NCBI GenBank assembly: GCA_036841525.1
Contig: DAITVZ010000006.1
Span: forward strand, 37,413-101,412
Direction: 5' to 3'
Origin: JAAYEA01 sp012689325
Lineage (GTDB): Bacteria; Chloroflexota; Anaerolineae; JAAYEA01
DNA length: 64,000 bases
Shown: positions 16,772 through 25,100 of the stretch, piece after piece
Layout of the letters: the number at the start of each line of letters is the position of its first letter
Position numbering within the stretch: the first letter of the stretch is position 1
The notes under the pieces: generated by a model
Databases searched by the model: none
Seen by the model: only the letters and a program-made list of their open reading frames with translations
Told to the model about the DNA's origin: nothing
Translations under genes and position numbers: made by a program

Positions 16772-19069
16772 TTGAGGGTGGATGCGCCTCTGGAATCTGG
16801 GCTGCGGGTCGTGGGGCCGCCTTGCCAAAGCAGCTATGTGGGCGATCACGGGCGTTGGGGCAAGCGCATGGCAATGGCGCTTGCCCTGTTGTTGGCTGGG
16901 GGGCTGCTGGCGCTGGCGCAGGTGGTGGCCACGTTGAGCCAGTGGTACGGCTGGTCGCTCCCTTGGCTGGCCAATCTGGACTGGCTGGCGCAAGCTTGCC
17001 CGTATCTGGGCAACCTGGGCTTCGGCCGGTACCTGCCCGTTGCGCTAGCAGCCGCCTTGGTGGGGGGGCTGGTTGGGGCGGCTAGTTCGTTTCGCCTGCG
17101 GCAATCCGTGCTTGCCGATCCACCCTCGCGCGCGACGGTGGCGCAACGCTCGCGGATTCCCATGGCGGCGGCGCTTCTGCTGGTTGCCGCAGTGGGCCTG
17201 GAGGCTGTGGCCGTCTGGCGGGCGCTCGAAGGCGGACTGCCACCCGCCGCGCTTTGGTGTCTGCCGCCCATTCTTGTGGCGTCTGCGCTCAAGCTATGGG
17301 AACGCTCCGGCCAACGCCCGCCTCTCTTGGTATTGGGCGACTGGCTGTATCTGCTGGCTTATCATTGCGCGATTGCCGGTTGCGCGTGCGCTGGTGGCAG
17401 GGCCTGGATCCCCGCTGTCATCCTCTGGCTGATGGCGGGTGCGGCGCTGTATGCCTCGGTGGCTGACCCATCGCCGCGTCCAGGCGGGATGTGGGGAGGA
17501 GCATCGCGGGTCATTGTGTTGGCGCTGGGGCTGGGCTACTTTGCTCTTGCCGCATGGGACCTCAACTCGTGGCGCTTTGCGGTCATTGGCGACGAGTACT
17601 CGTTCTTTCTGTACGCTTGGCAGTTGCTCAAGGGCGTGTTACATAAGCCGCTCCTGACGGGGCTGGGGAACTATGGGATGCATCCAGCCTTGTCGTCTTA
17701 CTTGCAGGCAGCCTCCATGCGGTTGTGGGGGATAGACAACTATGGGTGGCGCATCAGCAACGTGTTGGTGGTAGCATCGGCGCTCCCTTTCTGGTACATG
17801 CTTGTCAGGTCAATCGCAACCGAACGCGTGGCCTTGTTGGCGACGGGCTTTCTGGCCTGCTCGCATTACCTGATCGGGTTTGGCAAGATTGGCTACAACA
17901 ACTTGCAGGCACTGTGGCCGGTGTGTGTGTCGGTGGCCTTCCTCTTCCTGGCGATGCGCAAGGATAGCCTGCTGGGTTACTGGCTCGCGGGCACGGTGGC
18001 AGGGCTCGGCTTTTACGTGTTTGCTCTGGCGCGCCTGGCGGCTCCAGCCCTTGGCCTGCTGATGCTGCTTTATCGGTCGCCTTTTCGGCGGCGCAACTGG
18101 CTCCCTTGGGCCGCGCTGCTGCTGGGCATCGGCGTCACGGCATGGCCCGTCATCGCTGAGCCTGGTGGCTCCGAAGTGCTGTGGCAGCAGACTGTGTTCG
18201 GAGGCACTGGCATCGGGGCCATCGACGAGATCGCGCGCAGGGTCGGAAGCAACTCGCTGAGGGCGCTGTTCTCGTTTCTGATCAGCCGAAAGAACACGCA
18301 CTTTGTCTACGGTGCGCATCTGGACCCGTTGACCGGATCTCTGGCCGTCGCGGGGCTATTTGGCCTGTTCATGGGCTGGCGCAAGGTCAAGGCGCCCTGG
18401 GTGGTTCTGCTTGGGTATGGGGCGTGCATTCTGGCGCTCGGCGGGCTGGCGCAGTACGATTACCCGCCGAACACCCGGCTGTTCGCGCTGGTGCCGTTGT
18501 ACGCCCTGATGGCTGCGGTTGGCTGCGATGGCTTGGCGCGAACGCTCGCACGGGTCGTAGGCTGGCCGAAGCTAGCTGTCTTGCTGAGCGCCTTGTGCGT
18601 GGGGGCGGCCTTCGGAGTCAACGCCTACATCGTCTATGACAGGCTCCCCGCCGGGCGAGCGATCACCCAAGAGAGCGTGCTCGTGCGGATGCTGCAAGAG
18701 ATGGAGAGCGGGCAGGCCCCGCTACGGCCTGTGTATGTGGTCCGCGCAGAGGGGGATCAGTACGACCTGGTACGCTACCTGATGTCAGCCTTTGGGCTGG
18801 AGCGCGTGAGCGTTCGAGTGCTGGCCCCGCAGGAAGCCGTCGAGGCGCTTCGCCAGGGCGGCTTTGCCAACACGCCGGCTGTGGTGCTCATCCCCTCCCA
18901 GTTCGCTGAGGGGGCCTCCGCAGTGGTTGCAGCGGCGCGCGAGGCGTTCCCAGGGAGCGAGGTGGTCCGGGTTGTGGATCGTTCCGGCGCCTATCACTTC
19001 GAGCAGATTATCGCGCCTGTGGCCATACCTGAAACGGTTGGCATCCGGCTGGAGCCATGGGCTCCATAG
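16772..19069 (+). CDS. GT39-like polytopic membrane glycosyltransferase
   Basis: This 765-residue membrane protein with about 12-14 hydrophobic segments resembles the dolichyl/polyprenyl-phosphate sugar transferases (PMT/ArnT type). The acidic catalytic-type motif appears in AVIGDEYSFFLYAWQLL near residue 273, followed by GMHPALSSYLQAASMRLWG. A soluble C-terminal part of about 130 residues follows. It probably transfers a sugar from a lipid carrier to an acceptor outside the membrane; donor and acceptor are unknown. The TTG at 16772 has GAGGTGG seven bases upstream. An ATG at 16868, just before the first membrane segment, is an alternative. The LuxR-Kelch gene follows by 25 bp. Confidence 0.75.
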   Translation: MRVDAPLESGLRVVGPPCQSSYVGDHGRWGKRMAMALALLLAGGLLALAQVVATLSQWYGWSLPWLANLDWLAQACPYLGNLGFGRYLPVALAAALVGGLVGAASSFRLRQSVLADPPSRATVAQRSRIPMAAALLLVAAVGLEAVAVWRALEGGLPPAALWCLPPILVASALKLWERSGQRPPLLVLGDWLYLLAYHCAIAGCACAGGRAWIPAVILWLMAGAALYASVADPSPRPGGMWGGASRVIVLALGLGYFALAAWDLNSWRFAVIGDEYSFFLYAWQLLKGVLHKPLLTGLGNYGMHPALSSYLQAASMRLWGIDNYGWRISNVLVVASALPFWYMLVRSIATERVALLATGFLACSHYLIGFGKIGYNNLQALWPVCVSVAFLFLAMRKDSLLGYWLAGTVAGLGFYVFALARLAAPALGLLMLLYRSPFRRRNWLPWAALLLGIGVTAWPVIAEPGGSEVLWQQTVFGGTGIGAIDEIARRVGSNSLRALFSFLISRKNTHFVYGAHLDPLTGSLAVAGLFGLFMGWRKVKAPWVVLLGYGACILALGGLAQYDYPPNTRLFALVPLYALMAAVGCDGLARTLARVVGWPKLAVLLSALCVGAAFGVNAYIVYDRLPAGRAITQESVLVRMLQEMESGQAPLRPVYVVRAEGDQYDLVRYLMSAFGLERVSVRVLAPQEAVEALRQGGFANTPAVVLIPSQFAEGASAVVAAAREAFPGSEVVRVVDRSGAYHFEQIIAPVAIPETVGIRLEPWAP

Positions 19070-19094
19070 AGACTAGACTGAGGGTCGGATTCGC

Positions 19095-20447
19095 ATGTCG
19101 TCACAAGAGTGCCCGCTGAGCGGGCGCGAACTGGAGATACTGGCCCTGGTGGCCACCGGCGTCACCAACGCCCAGATCGCGAGCGTCCTCGACATCAGCC
19201 CCAACACGGTGAAGGTTCACCTGAGAAACATCTTTGCCAAGCTGGAGGTCGAGTCGCGGACGGAGGCGACCACGCTGGCCATCCGGCAGGGGTGGATACG
19301 CGTCGACGCGGCACCGGACACGGCGCCAGAGAGCGGCCAGGTGGCTGGGCGAGCCCAATACGAGGAGCCCCAGAGGCGTTGGGAGCCTCTGTCGCTCTGG
19401 CGGCGCGCAGCGTTCGTCGCGCTGGCGTTGGTGGCCCTGGCTGTTGGGCTCTGGCCGCGCTCGGGATTGTCTCCCGCTCGGCAGGGAGATGCCTTCGCTG
19501 ACCACGCCACGACCATGAGCGGCAATGCTCCCCGCCCCGGGGTCTCGCGCTGGACCGAGGGGGCGCAGATGCCTACACCGCGAGCGCGCCTGGCTTTCGT
19601 GGCCCTGAACGGGCTTCTCTATGCCATTGGCGGGGATTCGGCGCAGGGGATCAGCGATCTGGTGGAAGTCTATGACCCCGCGGCTGACTTGTGGAGCAGG
19701 GGCGCCAGCAAACCGACCGCCGTCGCCAACATTGGGGCGGTGGCCTGGCAAGGCAAGCTGTATATCCCCGGGGGATATACGACGACTGGGGCGGCCACGG
19801 CGGCGCTAGAGATCTATGACCCGCAGGCAGACACCTGGAGCCGCGGCCCGGACCTTCCAGAGCCGCTTTTCGGTTACGCGCTGGCCGTGGCTGGCGATAC
19901 CTTGCTTGTGTTCGGAGGATCGGATGGCTCCAGCTACCGCGACACCACTTACAGCTATGACCTTGTTAGCGAGCGGTGGTCCGTCGGGGCGCGCGCGGGC
20001 ACTCTCAGGGCCTTCGCGGCGGCTGCAACGGGTGACGGAGGCGAGGTCTATCTGCTGGGCGGATGGGACGGCGAGAACGAGCTCAACCTGTGCCAGCGCT
20101 ATGATCCGCAGGCTGCCGCGGCTGGAGAGCAACCCTGGTCCGTATGCGCGCCCATGCTGTCCAGAAGGGCGGGGCTGGCGGCGACGCTTGCCGCCGGCCA
20201 GGTGTATGCGATAGGCGGCGGCTGGGAGAACCCCCTGTACTACAATGAGAAATACGATCCTCGCAACGATATGTGGGCGAGCGTGGAGACCCCCATCGTC
20301 GGGCAGTGGCGGACCCTGGGCGCTGCCGCACTGGGGCAGGGGGAGGAGACCGTGGTCTATGCAGTGGGCGGCTGGAACGAGGGCTACCTTGCTGTGACCG
20401 AGCGCTTCCGGCCGCTCTTTTACGTGAACTTGCCAAACATTCCTTAG
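19095..20447 (+). CDS. Membrane-anchored LuxR-type HTH protein with external Kelch propeller
   Basis: The three parts of this 450-residue protein are clear. Residues 7-65 form a LuxR/GerE DNA-binding domain (LSGRELEILALVATGVTNAQIA...NTVKVHLRNIFAKL). Residues 104-120 are a single membrane segment. Residues about 155-445 hold Kelch repeats with recurrent YAIGG, YLLGGWDG and YDPxxDxW patterns. This would put the DNA-binding domain inside and a six-bladed-type beta-propeller outside, as a one-component membrane sensor. What the propeller binds is unknown. The start at 19095 is an ATG 25 bp after the GT39-like gene, suggesting it senses cell-surface material; that is inference. Confidence 0.82.
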   Translation: MSSQECPLSGRELEILALVATGVTNAQIASVLDISPNTVKVHLRNIFAKLEVESRTEATTLAIRQGWIRVDAAPDTAPESGQVAGRAQYEEPQRRWEPLSLWRRAAFVALALVALAVGLWPRSGLSPARQGDAFADHATTMSGNAPRPGVSRWTEGAQMPTPRARLAFVALNGLLYAIGGDSAQGISDLVEVYDPAADLWSRGASKPTAVANIGAVAWQGKLYIPGGYTTTGAATAALEIYDPQADTWSRGPDLPEPLFGYALAVAGDTLLVFGGSDGSSYRDTTYSYDLVSERWSVGARAGTLRAFAAAATGDGGEVYLLGGWDGENELNLCQRYDPQAAAAGEQPWSVCAPMLSRRAGLAATLAAGQVYAIGGGWENPLYYNEKYDPRNDMWASVETPIVGQWRTLGAAALGQGEETVVYAVGGWNEGYLAVTERFRPLFYVNLPNIP

Positions 20448-20464
20448 CGGTGAGGATGGAACGG

Positions 20465-21004
20465 ATGAAGACAGCGGATGGTGCGGCGGTGGTGGGCATT
20501 GCAGGTTGGTCAGGAGCTGGCAAGACCACGTTTCTGGAAAAGCTCGTGCACGAGTTGAAGGGGCGCGGGTACCGCGTGGGGACGGTCAAGCATACCACCC
20601 ACGAAGGCGCACTGGACGTGCCGGGAAGCGACAGCTACCGGCACTTTGAGGCCGGGAGCGACATGGTGACCCTGGTAGGAAGCCGGCAGCTTGCTATCTT
20701 TGAGCGGCTCGAGGAGGGCCTGGGCTTGGAGCAAGTGGTGGCGCGGGTCAGCGGGGTCGACATCCTGTTGGTGGAAGGGTATAAGCGAGCGCGCTTTCCC
20801 AAAGTCGAAGTCTCGCGGTGGGGAGTCCCTGAGTGGAGCCGCCTGGTGTCGCACCCAGAAGATCTACTGGCCGTCGTGACCGATCGGCCCTGGTCGGTTG
20901 GCGTGCCATGCTACGAGCTCGACGACGCCGCGGGGGTAGCGGATCTGCTAGTGCAGAGAGGCCTGCTGGCCCCTAAAACCCTTCTTAGGCCGAACTTCGC
21001 ATAG
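20465..21004 (+). CDS. mobB: Molybdopterin-guanine dinucleotide biosynthesis protein MobB
   Basis: MobB is a small GTPase that assists MobA in attaching GMP to molybdopterin. The P-loop GWSGAGKTT is at residues 14-22, followed by GTVKHTTHEG and DSYRHFEAGSDMV, both typical of MobB, and ILLVEGYKRARFPKVEV as the Walker B region. It has 179 residues, a normal size. The ATG at 20465 has GAGG nine bases upstream. The ATG at 20456 directly touches that site. It lies 17 bp after the Kelch gene. No molybdoenzyme or other moa/moe gene is in the window. Confidence 0.9.
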   Translation: MKTADGAAVVGIAGWSGAGKTTFLEKLVHELKGRGYRVGTVKHTTHEGALDVPGSDSYRHFEAGSDMVTLVGSRQLAIFERLEEGLGLEQVVARVSGVDILLVEGYKRARFPKVEVSRWGVPEWSRLVSHPEDLLAVVTDRPWSVGVPCYELDDAAGVADLLVQRGLLAPKTLLRPNFA

Positions 21005-21195
21005 TCATAAAAGCATGATACCCGAATTAGGGCTTTTGATTTCTATTAGTGACTAGGGTACTATGCGAAACGCCCAGCGTGCGACGCCGGGCCAAGGCGA
21101 CCCGGGTGGGTGAAACAGATGGTGCGACAGACGGCGAACGCCGCGGGTGCACGGGGGCTCTTCCGCGGCGTTCCTGGTTCTGCTTGTGACTAGGG
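20996..21195. other. Structured intergenic region between convergent mobB and MTA phosphorylase genes
   Basis: Two perfect inverted repeats are present. TTCGCATAGT (20996-21005) pairs with ACTATGCGAA (21060-21069), enclosing a smaller AAAAG/CTTTT stem. GAACGCCGCGG (21136-21146) pairs with CCGCGGCGTTC (21163-21173) around a 16-nt loop. The 10-mer GTGACTAGGG occurs at 21049-21058 and 21186-21195. No T-run follows the hairpins. It may hold bidirectional termination or a small structured RNA; I recognise no known riboswitch core. Confidence 0.4.
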
Positions 21196-21223
21196 AGTGG
21201 GGAAGCGGCGCGACGAGGAGTCG

Positions 21224-22093
21224 TTACGCTTTGATATACTTGCCGATGAGAGGCGCCAGGTCGCGCTTCACGCGCTGAGGGATGACATCGCGGTTCGTGA
21301 TCATGGCAGTGGCCAGCGCGGAGCCGCAATCACACTCGCGAGCAGCGGGGATCATGGACACCAGAACCTCGATGGCTCGCTTGGTCACAGCCGCATTGGC
21401 TGTCAGGTTCCCGATGAGCATGTCGACGCTCACGGGTTCTTCCGTCTCATGCCATACATCATAGTCGGTCACATGGGCCATGCAGGCATAGCAGATCTCG
21501 GCCTCCCGCGCCAGCTTGGCCTCTGGAATAGCGGTCATGCCAATGATATCGACGCCCCATTGCCGGTAGATGCGTGATTCAGCTTTGGTCGAGAACTGCG
21601 GACCATCGATCACGATGAAGGTGCCGCCTCGATGCACGGTGGCCCCGGTCTGTTGAACCGCCTCGTAGAGCAGGTGGCTGAGCTCGGGGCAGAACGGCTC
21701 CGCCATCCCGATGTGTACGACCAGGCCATCGCCAAAGAACGAGTTGGCTCGAGCCTTGGTACGGTCAAACAACTGGTCAGGAATCACAATGTCGCGGGGA
21801 GCGTAATCGGCGCGCATGCTGCCGCACGCGCTCACCGAGATTATCCGCTCGACTCCCAGCGTCTTGAGCGCATAGATGTTGGCGCGCGAGTTCAACTCAT
21901 GTGGCATGATGCGGTGACCCCGTCCGTGCCGAGGCAGGAAGGCGATGCGGCGGCCCTGCAGGGTCCCAACGATGATCGCGTCGCTGGGATCGCCAAACGG
22001 AGTCTTGACTCGCACCTCCGAGACGTCAGTTAGCGCCTCCATCTCGTAGATGCCGCTGCCCCCGATTACGCCGATGCTGACTTGCTCTTGCAT
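21224..22093 (-). CDS. mtnP: S-methyl-5'-thioadenosine phosphorylase (MTAP family)
   Basis: This enzyme splits methylthioadenosine with phosphate in methionine salvage, 289 residues. Family landmarks are IGVIGGSGIYEM at the N-terminus, FLPRHGRGHRIMPHELNSRANIYALK, SACGSMR, a DGPQFSTKAES loop and DIIGMTAIPEAKLAREAEICYA. The GMT and PEA pattern fits MTAP rather than a purine nucleoside phosphorylase, though a dual-specificity enzyme is possible. The ATG at 22093 has GAGG nine bases upstream; the GTG at 22099 has too short a spacer. It lies 21 bp after the giant membrane protein gene on the same strand. Confidence 0.9.
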   Translation of the reverse strand: MQEQVSIGVIGGSGIYEMEALTDVSEVRVKTPFGDPSDAIIVGTLQGRRIAFLPRHGRGHRIMPHELNSRANIYALKTLGVERIISVSACGSMRADYAPRDIVIPDQLFDRTKARANSFFGDGLVVHIGMAEPFCPELSHLLYEAVQQTGATVHRGGTFIVIDGPQFSTKAESRIYRQWGVDIIGMTAIPEAKLAREAEICYACMAHVTDYDVWHETEEPVSVDMLIGNLTANAAVTKRAIEVLVSMIPAARECDCGSALATAMITNRDVIPQRVKRDLAPLIGKYIKA

Positions 22094-22114
22094 ATCCACT
22101 ATCCTCTCTATAGC

Positions 22115-25100
22115 CTAGTTCGCGCCAATGGCCTGCAGTCGCTCCGCAGCGCGATCTTCCCAGTCAGTGCCAACGCCGATCTGCATGGCCTGGGTATAGG
22201 CCCTGCGCGCGCCGGTGCGGTCCCCCTGACTCTCCAGGGCTGTACCCAGATGGAAGAAGGACTCGGCGAACCCCGGATCGGCCTGGGTTGCCCGCTCAAA
22301 AGCTTGTGCTGCCTCGCCCCAGTGCTGCCGCTCCAGGTAGGCCATCCCCAGCTTGTTGAGCGCGGCGGGGTTATCAGGGGCCACCGCCACCGCCCTGGCA
22401 TACTGGGCCAGGGCTTGTTCGAGATCGCCCATCAGAGCGTATGTATCGCCCAAGGTGTGATACATGGCAACGTCCTCGGGGTGCAGCTCGAGCGACGCCT
22501 CGAAAACGCGCGCAGCATCCTCTGGTCGCCCCAACTGACGGTAGCGATCGCCCAGCTCGAACTGCAGGCCGGCATTTCCCGGGTCAGCCTTGGCGGCGCG
22601 CTCCAGGGTCTTGAGCGCATCCCTGCTGATGCTGCTCTCTGCCCTCGGCGCCACCGTCGGGATGGCAACGGCTTGGGCTGCACCGGACACGTAACCGGCG
22701 AACTCGCGCCTGACCTGATCGAGCACGCGATAGATGCGGACGGTATCCTCATCGTAGACCAGCGCCAGGTACTCGCTCATCGCATCGAACTTGGCGAGGC
22801 TGGCCTCAGAGTAGACCGATCTTTCGAATGGCCCCACGTACACATAGGAGACGCCGTACTTGGCCAGGAGGCGCGCCGTTTCCTCCGCGTCCATCGAGCG
22901 GTACATCTGCTCTGCGTCGCGGTGGCGGGGCCCGATCAGCTCGTCGTAGCGCTGTTCGTTTTCGTGCAGCGGGTTGAGCACAGTGGGCAAGCCGGTGTTC
23001 ACGGCGATCCGCACACCATTCTCGCGATAGTAGCCGTAAGGGGCCTGCAGAATGATCGGCGTGCCCTCGAGGTTATCGATCAACCACTTGATGGCCTTCA
23101 GATCGGGCTCCAGGTAGATCTGGTGCCCATCCCAATTGTACGTTGCGGTCTCCATGTAGGCCAGCCCATCGAGGGTGCCCCAAGCAGGCGGGGCCGGGAA
23201 TCGGTCACGCCAGCGACTCTGAATCGCCACCAGTGGATAGGCCGCCGCCAAGAGCAGCAAGCCGCCCAGGATCACCTTCCATATGGCGCCCAAGGCATGT
23301 CGCCGCACCCACCAGGACCGAAGCAGAACGCCAAGACAGGCCGCCGCCGAGAGGGCAAGAAGCACCCAGGCCTGGATATAGAACTTGAAGATCGTGTTCA
23401 TCCGATACCAAGTATCACCCAGGTGGTCCCGGATATAGATGACTTCCACGCCAATGGAGATCAGCAGGCCAGCCAGGCCGAGCCATAGCGCGAATCGCTC
23501 CGGCAGGATAAGGTCGGCGCGCCCCATGGCCGCCAGCGATAGCAGGATAAGCTCCGCGATGCTCCAGAGCGTCAGCAACTGCCGCCAGTTGACATCAGGA
23601 TACAGAAGCTGTGCTATGCCAAGAAGCAGCGGGAGCAGCGCCAGGCTCACAAGAAACACCCACTTGCTGGACAGCCAGGCCAGCAGGCGCGACCTGGCCG
23701 TGGCCTCTGGGGCCTTGGCCGGCGCCGCCGCAACAGCAGCAGAAGGCACCTCGTCGCCGAGCAATAGGCTGGGGACAGGCTCGGCCAAGGCCAGCACGTC
23801 CGGCACTTCCGCAGCCAGCGCGTCCAGGTCGAGGACCAGCGGGCTCGGTGTGGCGTCCGGCAGCGGAGCATCCCGAGGACCGTCCTCGGCGCTTGTGGAA
23901 GCCACCGAAACCTCTGCCGAGAAGCTGCGAGCGGTGGCCCTCCGCCCGGCGACGCGCCAGACGACATAGGTAGCCAGGACAAACAGGAACAGGCCAAAGA
24001 AGGACCAGTAGTAATTGAACTCGGTGGGATAGCGAACGAGTCCTATCCCCTTGATGAAGGCCTGGAAGTGGGTGAAGAAGGGGAAGAACAGCGCCAGGCC
24101 AAGGCCTGCCAATGCCAGGGCGCCAACGGTGGCGGCCAGGATCGTCCTCACCTTCCGTCGCCACCCAGCGGGCTGATCATCACCATCGCGAGGGGCGTGC
24201 GCCAGCAGCAGCGCCCCAAACGCCACCAGCGCGAACGCCGGGAAATCCCACGAGTTCGTGACAGCCAGCGTGCCGAGCACCAAAGCCGCCAAGAAGCCGA
24301 CCAACCACGGCGCCGCCCGGAGACGTTCCTGGGTATGGCCCTCGGTCTCTGTTACCTGGCGAACCCCCTGGGCGATGCGCAGGGCAAGGGCGATGGACAG
24401 GATGGTGAACGGGATATTGATGGTATGCGGGTGAAGATCCGCGAACAAAAAGCTCCAGAAGGGGAATTCGGTGATGGTGTTCTCATAGAATCCATGGGAC
24501 CGAGAGGCGTCCCAAAACCAGTCGGTGCGCAGGGGCAGAGTGGCAGGCCCGAGCCATCTCCAGAAGCCTTGCCAGAGCCGAGCCAAGGCGCCGGACGTGT
24601 CCGGGTCCGCCAGCTGCTGGAGCGCCGACACGACCTCGCCAAAGCCGCCACGTCCGCGGACCGGGAACGCTCCGCTGAGAGGGCCCACCCAGACCACCAA
24701 GAAGCCAGCCACGACGCCAAAGAGCTTGCGGCCGGTCAGCGTAGCCACAACAGAAAAGCATCCTGACACGGTGAGGGCGAACAGGGTAGCAATGATCAGG
24801 TTGAAGGCGACTCCTGGCATAAGCCCGGACAGCTTGACCAGGGTAGACACTGCGAATAGCCCATAGTAGTAATAGTTGATGTATCCGCCGGAGAAGAAGG
24901 GGTCAAGAGGCGGCATGGTGGAGCTGCGGAGAATGGCATTTAGGAAGCCAAACTCCATGGGCTTTTCTCCGCCGTTCACCGGGTGCCAGATATCCGGATT
25001 GCCAAGCCGCAGCAACAACCCTGCCGCGAAGGCGGCTAGAAAGACCAGCTCGAAGGCCAGCAGTCGGCGATGCTCCCGCCAGAAAGCTGTCACGCTGAGC

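Noticed and set aside
21049..21195. A short transposable element bounded by the GTGACTAGGG direct repeats
   Set aside because: No terminal inverted repeats lie just inside the copies and the 127-bp interior shows no transposase remnant.
22082..23488. A frame of 468 codons opposite the giant membrane protein
   Set aside because: Antisense to the TPR and DUF2298 coding region and without recognisable domains.
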